Shown in pieces: positions 43,632 through 52,983 of a stretch of 64,000 nt of DNA (position 1 is its first letter; each line of letters starts with the position of its first letter). The stretch covers positions 62,001-126,000 of the forward strand of contig CAYWJT010000001.1 of the NCBI GenBank assembly GCA_964458655.1, written 5' to 3'. The translations under genes were made by a program, and so were the position numbers. The DNA comes from CAYWJT01 sp964458655 (lineage in GTDB: Bacteria > Acidobacteriota > Aminicenantia > Aminicenantales > Saccharicenantaceae). Below the pieces are notes generated by a model. The model saw nothing but the letters and a program-made list of their open reading frames with translations, ran no database searches and was not told the origin of the DNA.

Positions 43632-43708
43632 GCGCCTGTAGCTCAGGTGGATAGAGCAGCTGCCTTCTAAGCAGCGGGTCGGGGGTTCGAATCCCTCCAG
43701 GCGCGCCA
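43632..43708 (+). tRNA. tRNA-Arg (TCT)
   Basis: Acceptor stem GCGCCTG/CAGGCGC, D-arm TAGCTCAGGTGGATAGAGCA, anticodon loop CTTCTAA (TCT, reads AGA/AGG), T-arm GGTTCGAATCC. CCA is encoded at 43706-43708, unlike the neighbouring tRNA-Pro. Confidence 0.97.
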
Positions 43709-43730
43709 GCCTTTTTCCAGGCCGGCCGGC

Positions 43731-44789
43731 TCAGTTTCTGAACCTGAAATCGCCCTCGATGAACAGCTTGCGGCAAGCGTCGACGACCTCCTTGTCGTAG
43801 AGGACGTCGCGGTTCTTGGTTATCTCGTAGATGGCCTCGCCCAGGGTCAGGGCCGAGCGGTATGGCCGGTGGGAGACCATGGCCTCGACGACGTCCGCGA
43901 CGGCCAGAATCCTGGCCGCGGTCATGATCTGGTCGCCTTTGAGGCCGTTGGGGTAGCCGGTGCCGTTCAGGCGCTCGTGGTGCTGGAGCACGGCGTCGGC
44001 GACGGGCCAGGGGAAATCGATGGTCTTGAGGATGTCGTAGGCCACCTGGGGGTGCTTCTGGATGAGCCGGAACTCGACCTCGGAGATGCGCCCCGGCTTG
44101 CTCAGGATCTCGGCCGGGATGGCGATCTTGCCCAGGTCGTGGATTATCGCGGCCATCTTGACGCACTCCACCTCTTCGGGCGAAAGCCCCATCTTGGCGG
44201 CGATGGCCTCGGCCAGCTCGGCCACGCGTTTCTGGTGGCTCGAAGTGTACGGGTCGCGCGTCTCGATGGTCATCGACATCGCCGATATGGTCGCGTTCAT
44301 GGCTTGCCTCAACTTCATCATGGCCGTCTCCAGTTGTTCCCGTGTCTGCTGGTCAACCCCCGCTTCCCTTATGCTGATGAGGTAGGCGCGTTCCTTGCCG
44401 AACCGGCCGCAGGCTATGTTCAGCTCCACCCGGACCCGCTTGCCGTCCTTCCGGCGCAGCCAAACCGGCGGAAGAGACAGGCGCGCCCCGGGCATCTCGC
44501 CGCCGGCCAGGAAACCGAGGCGGGCCGAATTTCCGTTCTCGGACACGACGTGGATGAGGAAGGGGGTTTCAAGGAGCTCGTCGTGGCCGTAGCCCAGGAG
44601 GGCCAGCGCCCCGGGATTGGCGTACCTGAGGAAACCGTCCTTGACCACGACCAGCCCGTCGGGCAGGCCCTCGACCATGGCCTTGAATTTCATCGGGAAA
44701 CGTCCGGCCCTGGAAAAGGAGGGGTAGGTCGCGGTGGAGATATAGCGGAACCTTTCGAGTATCCGGGCCTGCGGTATATTGGTGCTCAT
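43731..44789 (-). CDS. PAS-HD-GYP c-di-GMP phosphodiesterase
   Basis: A 352-residue cytosolic protein. Residues ~35-150 form a PAS sensor (AMVEGLPDGLVVVKDGFLRY, ANPGALALLGYGHDELLE). The HD-GYP domain starts at ~165: TIETRDPYTSSHQKRVAEL, IIHDLGKIAIPAEIL (metal HD pair), KHPQVAYDILK, LQHHERLNGTGYPNGLKGD (GYP motif), ADVVEAMVSHRPYR. All expected metal ligands are seen, so it should hydrolyse c-di-GMP. It is divergent from pilB, whose N-terminus looks like a c-di-GMP-responsive domain, suggesting local control of pili. A GGAAAGG site precedes the ATG. Confidence 0.92.
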   Translation of the reverse strand: MSTNIPQARILERFRYISTATYPSFSRAGRFPMKFKAMVEGLPDGLVVVKDGFLRYANPGALALLGYGHDELLETPFLIHVVSENGNSARLGFLAGGEMPGARLSLPPVWLRRKDGKRVRVELNIACGRFGKERAYLISIREAGVDQQTREQLETAMMKLRQAMNATISAMSMTIETRDPYTSSHQKRVAELAEAIAAKMGLSPEEVECVKMAAIIHDLGKIAIPAEILSKPGRISEVEFRLIQKHPQVAYDILKTIDFPWPVADAVLQHHERLNGTGYPNGLKGDQIMTAARILAVADVVEAMVSHRPYRSALTLGEAIYEITKNRDVLYDKEVVDACRKLFIEGDFRFRN

Positions 44790-45038
44790 AGTCGCCTTTC
44801 CAAATCGTTTTGTCGTCGCCGGGCCTCAAAAATTGAAAAACCCTGCGGCATGGCCGGGGACCGGACCTTTCGGTGGGGCATCTATCAGGGTTGGAGGCAG
44901 GTCATCCGCCGAGATGAGACAAAAATTGTTAATATCACCCCCCTTTTAATCATGCAAGGTGATTGACGCTTTCTCTTATCCGTAGAGAATGGAGGGCGTC
45001 GGCCGAATGTTCCCGAAGGAAGAAAGCATTGATTCAGG

Positions 45039-45068
45039 TTGACAGCGATTGTCGAAAAATCATAAGAT
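45039..45068 (+). promoter_or_regulatory. Promoter of pilB operon
   Basis: TTGACA (45039-45044), 18 nt, TAAGAT (45063-45068). The ATG lies 11 nt after the -10 box, with no ribosome site. Confidence 0.55.
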
Positions 45069-45079
45069 GGTAGCAAAAA

Positions 45080-46810
45080 ATGGCGTCTAACTTGGGAGAA
45101 CTCCTCCTCAGGGAGAAAGCGATCACACCGGAAAACCTGAAGTCCGCGCTGGACTTCCAGAAAAAGAACGGCCTGCCCCTGGTCACGGCCATGGTCCAGC
45201 TCGGCTTCATCAAAGAGGAGGAGATCGCCCAGACCCTCAGCCGCCAGCTGGGCTATCCTTATATCGACCTCGACCAGTTCGAGGTCTACAGCGAGGTCAT
45301 CAAGCTCATCCCCTCGGACATAGCCAAGAAATACGTGGTCATGCCCATCCACCGCATCCGGGCCTTCCTGACGCTGGCCATGGCCGACCCGACCGACCTC
45401 GAGATCATGGAGGACATCCGCTTCCGGACGGGCTTCAACATCCAGCCGGTCATCGCCACCGAATCGAGCATCCTCAACGCCGTCAACAAGTACTACGGTG
45501 CGAGCGACGCCCTCAAGGTCAAGGAGCTCATCGAGAACATCGAGCTGGCCGACGACGGCCGGGTGAACATCATCGAGGAGGTCAAGGAGGACCTCGACCT
45601 GACCGACGCCACCATCGAGGCCGAGCAGGCGCCCATCATCAAGCTCGTCAACCAGACCCTGATCGACGCCGTGCGCCGGGGCGCGAGCGACGTCCACTTC
45701 GAGCCCTTCGAGACGACTTTCCGCATCCGCTACCGCATAGACGGCGACCTGTACGAGGTCGCCAACCTCGGGCTCAAGTACCGGAACCCGGTCCTGTCGC
45801 GCGTCAAGATCCTGGCCAACATGGACATCGCCGAGAAGCGGCTGCCCCAGGACGGCCGCATCAAGATGAGGGCCAAGCTCGAGAACGGCAAGAAGAAGGA
45901 GGTCGACCTGCGCGTCTCCTCCCTGCCGACGATCTGGGGCGAGAAGATCGTCGCCCGTATCCTCGACAAGGAGATGCTGCGCCTCGACCTGACCCAGCTG
46001 GGCTTCGAGGACGAGCCGCTGCGCATTTTCACCGAGGCCATCCACCGGCCGTGGGGCATCATCCTGGTGACCGGGCCGACCGGCAGCGGCAAGACCAACA
46101 CCCTGTACTCGGCCATCTCGACCATCAACTCCATGGACGTCAACATCATGACCGCCGAGGACCCGGTCGAGTTCAACATCCCCGGCATCAACCAGGTCCA
46201 GATCAAGGAGGAGATCGGCCTGACCTTCGCCTCGGCCCTGCGCTCCTTCCTGCGCCAGGACCCGGACATCATGCTGGTCGGCGAGATGCGCGACTTCGAG
46301 ACCGTCGACATCGCCATCAAGGCCGCCCTGACCGGCCACCTGGTCTTCTCCACCGTCCACACCAACGACGCCCCCAGCACCATCATGAGGCTGGTCAACA
46401 TGAACGTCGAGTCCTTCCTCATCGCGGACTCGGTCATCCTCATCGTCGCCCAGAGGCTGGTGCGCAAGCTCTGCAAGAAGTGCGCCGAGCCCCACGACAT
46501 CCCGGAGCAGGCCCTGCTCGAGATGGGCTTCCGCAAGGACGAGCTCGGCGGGCTGCAGGTGCTCAAAGCCAAGGGCTGCGACGCCTGCAACCAGACCGGC
46601 TACAGGGGCCGGACGGCCCTGTTCGAGGTCCTCAAGATCGACGACGACATCCGCAACCTGATCCTCCAGAAGGCGCAATCCAGGGAGATTAAGAAGCTGG
46701 CCGTCGACAAGGGCATGATGACCCTGCGTCGGGCCGGCCTGAACAAGATCAAGAACGGGATAACCTCGGTCGAGGAGGTCCTGCGCGAGACCATCAAAGA
46801 CGAGTTATGA
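45080..46810 (+). CDS. pilB: Type IV pilus extension ATPase PilB
   Basis: A 576-residue hexameric secretion ATPase that drives pilin polymerisation. The N-terminal domain (residues 1-150) has the MshEN-like pattern LGELLLREKAITPENLKSAL and QLGFIKEEEIAQTLSRQLGY, which in relatives binds c-di-GMP. Walker A is GPTGSGKT at 332-339; the Asp box AEDPVEFNIPGINQVQ, Walker B DPDIMLVGEMRD and His box TGHLVFSTVHTND follow. A zinc tetracysteine (LCKKCAEPHD...CDACNQTGYRGR) is PilB-typical. First gene of pilB-T-C-S-R. Confidence 0.96.
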   Translation: MASNLGELLLREKAITPENLKSALDFQKKNGLPLVTAMVQLGFIKEEEIAQTLSRQLGYPYIDLDQFEVYSEVIKLIPSDIAKKYVVMPIHRIRAFLTLAMADPTDLEIMEDIRFRTGFNIQPVIATESSILNAVNKYYGASDALKVKELIENIELADDGRVNIIEEVKEDLDLTDATIEAEQAPIIKLVNQTLIDAVRRGASDVHFEPFETTFRIRYRIDGDLYEVANLGLKYRNPVLSRVKILANMDIAEKRLPQDGRIKMRAKLENGKKKEVDLRVSSLPTIWGEKIVARILDKEMLRLDLTQLGFEDEPLRIFTEAIHRPWGIILVTGPTGSGKTNTLYSAISTINSMDVNIMTAEDPVEFNIPGINQVQIKEEIGLTFASALRSFLRQDPDIMLVGEMRDFETVDIAIKAALTGHLVFSTVHTNDAPSTIMRLVNMNVESFLIADSVILIVAQRLVRKLCKKCAEPHDIPEQALLEMGFRKDELGGLQVLKAKGCDACNQTGYRGRTALFEVLKIDDDIRNLILQKAQSREIKKLAVDKGMMTLRRAGLNKIKNGITSVEEVLRETIKDEL

Positions 46811-46866
46811 GAGGCCGCGGCGACTAAAATTGCGCGGCCATTTCGCTTGAGAGCAAAGGAGGCGTC

Positions 46867-47982
46867 ATGCCCATATCGATGGTGGAACTGCTGAAGGCCT
46901 GCGTCGACGGCGACGCCAGCGACCTTCACATCACGACCTACGTCCCGCCCCGCATCCGGGTACACGGCCGGCTCAAGGACCTGGACTACCCGCCGCTCAC
47001 GCCCGCCCAGACCGAGGCCCTCATCTACTCCATCATGTCGGACAAGCAGAAGAAGATCTTCGAGGACAAGCTCGAGGTCGACTTCTCCTTCGGCCTGAAG
47101 GACATCGGCCGCTTCCGGGCCAACGTCTTCCGGCAAAAGGGCGCCGTGGCCGGCGCCTTCCGCCGCTTCCTTCCTTCCATGTGGAGCTTCGCCCAGCTGG
47201 GCATACCCCAGCGCGTCGCCCAGCTCTGCTACTTGCCGCGCGGCCTGGTCCTGGTGACCGGCCCGACCGGCTGCGGCAAGTCGACCAGCCTGGCCTGCAT
47301 GATCGAACACATCAACGCCGAACGCGACGTCCACATCGTCACCATCGAGGACCCGATCGAATACTACTTCACGCCGCGCAAGGCCATCATCAACCAGCGC
47401 GAACTCTACGCCGACACGCATTCATACGCCAACGCTTTGCGCTCGGTCCTGCGCGAGGACCCCGACGTCGTGCTGGTGGGCGAGATGCGCGACCTGGAGA
47501 CCGTCGAGGCCACCCTGCGCGTGGCCGAGACCGGCCACCTGACCTTCTCCACCCTGCACACCAATTCGGCGGTCGAGTCCATCAACCGCATCGTCGACAT
47601 CTTCCCGACCCAGTACCAGACCCAGATCCGCATCATGCTCTCGATGACGCTCGAGGCGGTCCTGACCCAGGCCCTCCTGCCCCGGGCCGACGGCAAGGGC
47701 CGCGTCCTGGCCATGGAGATCCTCATCCCCAACGCCGCCATCCGCAACCTCATCCGCGAGAACAAGATACACCAGATCTATTCGGCCATGCAGATGGGCC
47801 AGGAAAAGTTCGGCATGCAGACCTTCAATCAGTCCCTGGCCAACCTGTATTTCCGCAAGCTGATCAGCCTCGAGACGGCCATGGCCGTGACCTCGTTCCC
47901 GGAGGAGCTGACGGACATCATCCAGCGCCGCGAAGGGCTCCAGAAAGCCGAGGCGGCGCACGGCGGGTCGGCCAGAAAATAG
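46867..47982 (+). CDS. pilT: Type IV pilus retraction ATPase PilT
   Basis: A 371-residue ATPase that depolymerises the pilus. GDASDLHITTYVPPRIRVHG is the PilT start, Walker A is GPTGCGKS at 132-139, TIEDPIEYYFTPRKAIINQR and DPDVVLVGEMRDLETVEATL are Asp box and Walker B, and ETGHLTFSTLHTN the His box. The usual AIRLIP-like PilT tail motif region is present as AMEILIPNAAIRNLIRE. It follows pilB by 56 nt with its own AAGGAGG site. Confidence 0.95.
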   Translation: MPISMVELLKACVDGDASDLHITTYVPPRIRVHGRLKDLDYPPLTPAQTEALIYSIMSDKQKKIFEDKLEVDFSFGLKDIGRFRANVFRQKGAVAGAFRRFLPSMWSFAQLGIPQRVAQLCYLPRGLVLVTGPTGCGKSTSLACMIEHINAERDVHIVTIEDPIEYYFTPRKAIINQRELYADTHSYANALRSVLREDPDVVLVGEMRDLETVEATLRVAETGHLTFSTLHTNSAVESINRIVDIFPTQYQTQIRIMLSMTLEAVLTQALLPRADGKGRVLAMEILIPNAAIRNLIRENKIHQIYSAMQMGQEKFGMQTFNQSLANLYFRKLISLETAMAVTSFPEELTDIIQRREGLQKAEAAHGGSARK

Positions 47983-48017
47983 AACCCGGGTTGGACCCGG
48001 AAAAGGAGAGGTGAAAA

Positions 48018-49220
48018 ATGCCAACCTATATCTGGAAGGGAAAGAACAGGTACGGCGACGTCGTGGGCGGCGAACGGGTCGCCGGCTCCATAGAGGAAGT
48101 GACCCAGGCCCTGCAGAAGGACCAGATCACCATCCTGAGCGTCGCGCCGGCCCGGCCGAAACTGCGCATCCCGTTCCTTTCGAAGGAGAAGGTCAGGCTG
48201 AAAGAGCTGGCCGTCTTCAGCCGCCAGCTCTCGGTGCTGATAGACGCCGAGCTGCCGCTCATCCAGGGGCTGGGCATCCTGGAGGAGCAGCAGAAGAACA
48301 AGTACTTCAAGACCGTCGTGCGCACCGTGAAAGAGGACGTCGAGGCGGGCTCGACCATGAACCAGGCCCTGCGCAAGCACCCGCGGGTCTTCGACGACCT
48401 CTACTGCAACCTGGTGGCCTCCGGCGAGCAGAGCGGCTCCCTCGACATCATGCTCCGACGCCTGGCCGAGTACATCGAGAAGATCGTCAAGCTGCGCAAC
48501 CAGGTGCGCCAGGCCATGATCTACCCGGTGGCCATCGTCACCTTCGCCATAATCGTGGCCATCTTCCTCCTGTGGAAGGTCATCCCCATCTTCGCCTCCA
48601 TCTTCAGCGAGCTGGGGGCGGAGCTGCCTTTGCTCACGGCGGTGATCATCAAGCTCTCGAATTTCGTGGAAAAGAACATAATCTTCGTGTTCCTGGGGCT
48701 CCTCGGCCTGTTCTTCCTGTTCCGCTACTACCGGGCGACACCCGGGGGGCGGTGGACCACCGACCGGGCCATTCTGCGGTTGCCGCTCGTCGGCAAGCTT
48801 ATGAACAAGGTGGCCCTGACCAGGGTGACTCGTACCCTGGCCACCCTGATATCGGGCGGCGTGCCCATGCTCGAAGCGTTGAAGGTCGCCTCGACCACGG
48901 CCAACAACGTCGTCCTGGAGAAGCAGATCCAGGACGCCCGCAAGCTCGTCTCCGAAGGCAAGTCGCTGCAGGAGGCCTTCAAGGAATCGGGCGATTTTCC
49001 GCTGATGATGACCCAGATGATCAACGTCGGCGAGGCCACCGGCACTCTCGACGAGATGCTCGGCAAGCTGGCCAATTTCTACGACGAGGAAGTGGAGACG
49101 ACGGTGGCGGCCCTGCTCTCCGTCCTGGAACCCATCTTGCTCATCTTCGTCGGCGGCATAGTCGGCGGGCTGGTCGTGTCGATGTACCTGCCGATCTTCA
49201 GCCTGATGCAGAAGTTCTGA
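48018..49220 (+). CDS. pilC: Type IV pilus inner-membrane platform protein PilC
   Basis: A 400-residue membrane protein with two T2SF (GspF) domains, residues ~65-190 and ~270-390, and three helices. VFSRQLSVLIDAELPLIQGL and VASGEQSGSLDIMLRRLAEY mark the first, TRVTRTLATLISGGVPMLEA and INVGEATGTLDEMLGKLANF the second; it ends in a hydrophobic helix (EPILLIFVGGIVGGLVVSMY). It couples PilB/PilT turning to pilin insertion. AGGAGAGG precedes the ATG. Confidence 0.96.
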   Translation: MPTYIWKGKNRYGDVVGGERVAGSIEEVTQALQKDQITILSVAPARPKLRIPFLSKEKVRLKELAVFSRQLSVLIDAELPLIQGLGILEEQQKNKYFKTVVRTVKEDVEAGSTMNQALRKHPRVFDDLYCNLVASGEQSGSLDIMLRRLAEYIEKIVKLRNQVRQAMIYPVAIVTFAIIVAIFLLWKVIPIFASIFSELGAELPLLTAVIIKLSNFVEKNIIFVFLGLLGLFFLFRYYRATPGGRWTTDRAILRLPLVGKLMNKVALTRVTRTLATLISGGVPMLEALKVASTTANNVVLEKQIQDARKLVSEGKSLQEAFKESGDFPLMMTQMINVGEATGTLDEMLGKLANFYDEEVETTVAALLSVLEPILLIFVGGIVGGLVVSMYLPIFSLMQKF

Positions 49221-49394
49221 AGGAACGGTCGGGAGTATATCGCACGGCGGGCGCCTGGATGAGGTTAAGACAGACCAGCCGTCCGGCGGTGAAAGGCAGG
49301 GACGCCCGGGCCCCGCGGCCGGCTTCAGCACGGTACGCCTGACCCGCTAGCGGGGGGCCCGTGGAGCGAGGGGCCGGGCCCAAGATAGGCGACG

Positions 49395-50681
49395 ATGACG
49401 GACGTGATCATGAAAGATAGGGTCGATAAGAAGAACCTTCTCTGGATGGTCCTGAACCGGGCCGTCATCGTCACGATGCTGCTGGTGCTGGCCCTGATCA
49501 TCGGCTACTCGGCTTCGTTCGACTTCCCGCTCTTCCCGTTCGTTTACGTGGCCCTGGCCGCCTACGGCCTCTCGGTAGTCTTTCTCGGCCTGCTCTTTTT
49601 GGACAGGCGCTATATTCTCCAGGCCTACGCCCAGGTCGTCGCGGACATATTCCTCGTCACGGCCATCGTTTACGTCTCGGGAGGAGTGTCCAGCCCGGCC
49701 TACATCCTGTATCTTATGCCGATAATCGAGGCCGGCCTGATAATCTCAGGCAAAGCCTCTTTCCTGGCTGCCGGGCTCGCGGCCGTCGCCCTGGGCGGGG
49801 TCGCGGACCTGTTGTACCTGGGGCTGATCCGCCCCGTCTCTCCAGAACTGCAGCAACCGTTCACCCTGGGTTCCGTGATCTATGGCATCATCATCGCCTG
49901 GGGGGCCTTTTTCCTGGTGGCCTTCTTGATGAACCTCCTTTCTTCCCGGCTGAAAAAGGCCAGAGAAGCCCTGGACGCGGCTCAGAAAGAACTCCTGGTC
50001 AGGGAAAGGCTGGCAGAAGCGGGCCGTGTTTCGGCCGCGCTCGCCCACGAAATAAGGAACCCTCTGGCGGCCATCTCCGGCTCGACCCAGGTGCTCAAGA
50101 AATCCATAAAGCTCAACCGGGAACAGCAGGAGCTTATGGACATCATCATCAAGGAGTCGGAGCGGCTTTCCAGGACCCTGGACCAGTTCCTTGATTACGC
50201 CCTGCCCGGCAGGAAGGTTTATAGCGAAGTGAACCTTTCCGACGCGCTGGAGGAGACCCTGAAGCTGCTGAGGGCCGGCGGCGAGCTAAACGGCAACATC
50301 AGGGTTGAGGGCAATTTCATCGGGCGTGACGTCATGATGCGCGCCTGCGCCGGGCAGATGAAGCAGCTGTTCCTGAACCTGGTCAAGAACGCCGTCAGGG
50401 CCATGAAGGACGGCGGGGTCCTGAAAGTGAATTTCGAGACCTCGGAGGACGGCCGTATCCTGATCAGGATCTCGGACACGGGCTGCGGCATGACCAGGGA
50501 AGAGCTGGATAACCTGTTCGCCCCGTTCCATTCCCGCTTCGAGGGCGGGCGGGGCCTGGGGCTGGCGGTGGTGCGCAGGATCGTCGAGGACTACGACGGC
50601 GCGATTGAGGTGCGTTCGGAGCCGGGCCGGGGCACCGAGGTGATCATGACCTTCCCTGCCCGCGGTGGGCAAGCAGCGTGA
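49395..50681 (+). CDS. pilS: Sensor histidine kinase PilS
   Basis: A 428-residue membrane kinase with about six N-terminal helices (residues ~20-185) as in Pseudomonas PilS. A coiled-coil leads to the HisKA domain with the phospho-His in ALAHEIRNPLAAISGS, then HATPase: NLVKNAVRAMKDGG (N box), ISDTGCGMTREEL (G1), GRGLGLAVVRRIVEDYDG (G2). It should phosphorylate PilR, 7 nt downstream. The possible alternative ATG six codons in (MKDR) would not change the domains. Confidence 0.93.
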   Translation: MTDVIMKDRVDKKNLLWMVLNRAVIVTMLLVLALIIGYSASFDFPLFPFVYVALAAYGLSVVFLGLLFLDRRYILQAYAQVVADIFLVTAIVYVSGGVSSPAYILYLMPIIEAGLIISGKASFLAAGLAAVALGGVADLLYLGLIRPVSPELQQPFTLGSVIYGIIIAWGAFFLVAFLMNLLSSRLKKAREALDAAQKELLVRERLAEAGRVSAALAHEIRNPLAAISGSTQVLKKSIKLNREQQELMDIIIKESERLSRTLDQFLDYALPGRKVYSEVNLSDALEETLKLLRAGGELNGNIRVEGNFIGRDVMMRACAGQMKQLFLNLVKNAVRAMKDGGVLKVNFETSEDGRILIRISDTGCGMTREELDNLFAPFHSRFEGGRGLGLAVVRRIVEDYDGAIEVRSEPGRGTEVIMTFPARGGQAA

Positions 50682-50687
50682 GGCGCG

Positions 50688-52097
50688 ATGATGGAAACGA
50701 TACTTGTGATCGATGACGAGAAGAGCCTGGTCGACCTCCTGACGGTCGTCTTCAAGAACGAGGGCTACGCCGTGAAGCAGGCCCAGTCCGCCGAGCAGGG
50801 GCTGGCCGTCTTGGACAGCGACGAGGTGGACCTGGTGATAACGGACATAAAGCTGCCCGGCTCCGACGGCATGGAAGTCCTGCGTCGAGTGCGGGCCAAG
50901 CGGCCTGACGTGCCGGTGGTCATGATAACCGCCTACGGGAGCGTCCAGCAGGCCGTGGACGCGCTCAAGGCCGGGGCCCTGGACTACGTGGTCAAGCCGT
51001 TCGACGTCGAGGAGCTGAAGATCGTCGTCGGCCGGGGCTTGGCCGAGAGGCGGCTGAAGCAGGAGAACGTCCGGTTGAAGCGCGACCTCAAGGAGCGCTA
51101 CAGCTTCGAGAACATGATCGGCCGCAGCCGGGCGATGCAGGAAGTCTTCACCCTGATCGAGAAGGTGGCCGGGACGGATTCGACCGTCCTTATCACCGGA
51201 GAGAGCGGCACAGGAAAGGAAATGGCGGCGCGCGCCATACATTACCAGAGCGGCCGCCGCGACAACCCCTTCGTTTCCATAAATTGCGCTGCGCTGCCCG
51301 AGTCGCTTCTCGAAAGCGAGCTTTTCGGGCACGTCAAGGGCGCCTTCACAGGCGCCGGCGTCGACAAGAAAGGCATGTTCGAGGCCGCCCAGAAGGGCAC
51401 GTTGTTCCTGGACGAGGTGGCCGAGATGTCGCCCTGGACCCAGGTCAAGCTGCTGCGTGCGCTTCAGGAACGGCGCATCAGGCGGGTCGGGGGGACGGAC
51501 GAGATTGCCGTCGACGTCCGCATCATCGCCGCCACCAACCAGGACCTGAAGCAGAGGATCCAGGAAGGCAAGTTCCGGGAAGAGCTTTTCTACCGGCTCA
51601 ACGTAATCACGATTGACATGCCGCCGCTCAGACGGCGGGTGGAGGACATCCCGGTGCTGGTCTCGCATTTCGTCCAGAAGTACTGCGAGAAGATGGGCAA
51701 GAAGATAAAAAGGCTGACGCCGGAAGTCGTGGGGCTGCTGGAATCCTATCCTTGGCCGGGCAACATCCGGGAGCTCGAGAACGTCATGGAGAGAATGGTG
51801 GCCATTGAGGACCGCGAGACCATCACGGCGAGCTGCCTGCCGCCCGAGATACTCTCGCCCCAGAAGAAGATGGAGACCCAGGTCCTTTTCTCGCCTGATT
51901 TCAGCCTGACGGGGCACCTCGACGACATTACCAAGAGATACCTGAGCCAGGCCCTGGCCGCTTCGGGCGGGAGCATCCAGAAGGCGGCCGCGCTGCTCGG
52001 GCTTAGCTACCGGACAATGCGCTACCTCATGGGGAAATATGGGGTGAGCAGGTCGCGGGTTAGCAATAATAATCAAGGTGCTTCGATTAGAAAATGA
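50688..52097 (+). CDS. pilR: Sigma-54 response regulator PilR
   Basis: A 469-residue NtrC-family activator. The receiver domain is [15 protein letters not shown] with phospho-Asp in [14 protein letters not shown], and Lys in [13 protein letters not shown]. The AAA+ domain has Walker A GESGTGKE at 171-178, the sigma-54 contact loop GAFTGA at 218-223 and [10 protein letters not shown] (Walker B). A Fis-type helix-turn-helix lies at the end ([20 protein letters not shown]). It is expected to turn on pilA at the sigma-54 promoter 107 bp after its stop. Confidence 0.95.
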   Translation: MMETILVIDDEKSLVDLLTVVFKNEGYAVKQAQSAEQGLAVLDSDEVDLVITDIKLPGSDGMEVLRRVRAKRPDVPVVMITAYGSVQQAVDALKAGALDYVVKPFDVEELKIVVGRGLAERRLKQENVRLKRDLKERYSFENMIGRSRAMQEVFTLIEKVAGTDSTVLITGESGTGKEMAARAIHYQSGRRDNPFVSINCAALPESLLESELFGHVKGAFTGAGVDKKGMFEAAQKGTLFLDEVAEMSPWTQVKLLRALQERRIRRVGGTDEIAVDVRIIAATNQDLKQRIQEGKFREELFYRLNVITIDMPPLRRRVEDIPVLVSHFVQKYCEKMGKKIKRLTPEVVGLLESYPWPGNIRELENVMERMVAIEDRETITASCLPPEILSPQKKMETQVLFSPDFSLTGHLDDITKRYLSQALAASGGSIQKAAALLGLSYRTMRYLMGKYGVSRSRVSNNNQGASIRK

Positions 52098-52154
52098 CAA
52101 AATACGGCTTAATATGGCAATATTTGGCATAGAAACTTGCGGCTAAAATGACAA
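52091..52154. promoter_or_regulatory. Candidate PilR upstream activating sites
   Basis: The decamer AAAATGACAA occurs at 52091-52100 and 52145-52154, 54 bp apart (about five helical turns) and some 80 and 135 bp upstream of the expected pilA start site. The position suits an enhancer-binding activator; the identity of the site is inferred. Confidence 0.4.
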
Positions 52155-52203
52155 TATCAGATTAAGATGTTGATAATAAATAATTTAAAAACAAGATATC
52201 AGT

Positions 52204-52219
52204 TGGCACATAACTTGCT
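52204..52219 (+). promoter_or_regulatory. Sigma-54 promoter of pilA
   Basis: TGGCACATAACTTGCT, with GG at 52205-52206 and GC at 52217-52218, exactly the 10-nt gap required by sigma-54. It matches the consensus TGGCAC-N5-TTGC. The start site should be near 52230. Confidence 0.85.
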
Positions 52220-52297
52220 TAAATAATAACCGCCTTTTTGAATTCAAAACTCCCGGATGCCCGAAGCATGGGGCTAAGGGAAAAGGAGGTTTCAAAC

Positions 52298-52858
52298 ATG
52301 CTTAAAAAGATGAGAGGATTCACCCTCATCGAGCTGCTCATCGTCGTCGCCATCATCGGCATCCTGGCGGCCCTGCTCATCCCGAACGCCATGGCCGCCA
52401 TGCAGAAGGCCAAGCAGAAGGGCACGATCAAGGACATCAACGCGATTTCCACCGCCCTGATGGACTATGTCACGGACAGGGGAGAGGCCCCGGCTGCGTT
52501 CGGCGCCCAGCTTGCAGGCTCGACTGACACCGTGGTCGCGTCTCTCGAAGGGTTCTACCTCAAAGTGTTCCCGATCAGGGACCAGTGGAACCATGGCTTC
52601 TGGGTCTACACGGGGGTGTCTTGCTCCGACAATCCCTGGATGATCACCCTGGCGTCCGGCGAGGATTGGGGAACCGATGACTTCATAGTCGGTTCGTCCG
52701 GGCGCGACACAGACAACAGCGACCAGCCGTTCGATATTGCTAATCCGTCCGCCAGCCTGTACGAAGTGCGGTCGATGAACGACTTCAACAAAGAGATCGT
52801 GAACTGGAACGGCAGCATGGTCATCGGGCCGAGGGTCGGCGCCGGCACCGGCACCTGA
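52298..52858 (+). CDS. pilA: Type IVa major pilin PilA-like
   Basis: A 186-residue prepilin. A 7-residue leader MLKKMRG is cut by the prepilin peptidase before FTLIELLIVVAIIGILAALL, with the conserved Glu at +5. The globular part begins AMQKAKQKGTIKDINAISTAL and has two Cys in no disulfide-typical C-terminal loop, one at CSDNPW only being obvious. The start is the ATG at 52298 with AAAGGAGGT upstream. It is controlled by the sigma-54 promoter at 52204 and followed by a strong terminator, so it is a monocistronic, high-output gene as expected for a major pilin. Confidence 0.93.
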   Translation: MLKKMRGFTLIELLIVVAIIGILAALLIPNAMAAMQKAKQKGTIKDINAISTALMDYVTDRGEAPAAFGAQLAGSTDTVVASLEGFYLKVFPIRDQWNHGFWVYTGVSCSDNPWMITLASGEDWGTDDFIVGSSGRDTDNSDQPFDIANPSASLYEVRSMNDFNKEIVNWNGSMVIGPRVGAGTGT

Positions 52859-52893
52859 TCCGGCTGAAGGTCTTTAAAGGCCGAATCGAGCAG

Positions 52894-52924
52894 AAAGGGG
52901 CGGCTTAAAAACCGCCCCTTTTTT
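52894..52924 (+). terminator. Intrinsic terminator of pilA
   Basis: Stem AAAGGGGCGG/CCGCCCCTTT with 8-nt loop and a T run to 52924; a clear rho-independent terminator. Confidence 0.9.
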
Positions 52925-52983
52925 CTTGGCCTGAATAGTCCGGCGACGGCCGCGGCCCGCGTCGACGGGCCTGACGCTAGGCC

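Noticed and set aside
52126..52140. A second sigma-54-like box, TTGGCAT-AGAAAC-TTGC, upstream of pilA
   Set aside because: GG and GC are 11 nt apart instead of 10, so it should not bind sigma-54; the box at 52204 has exact spacing.
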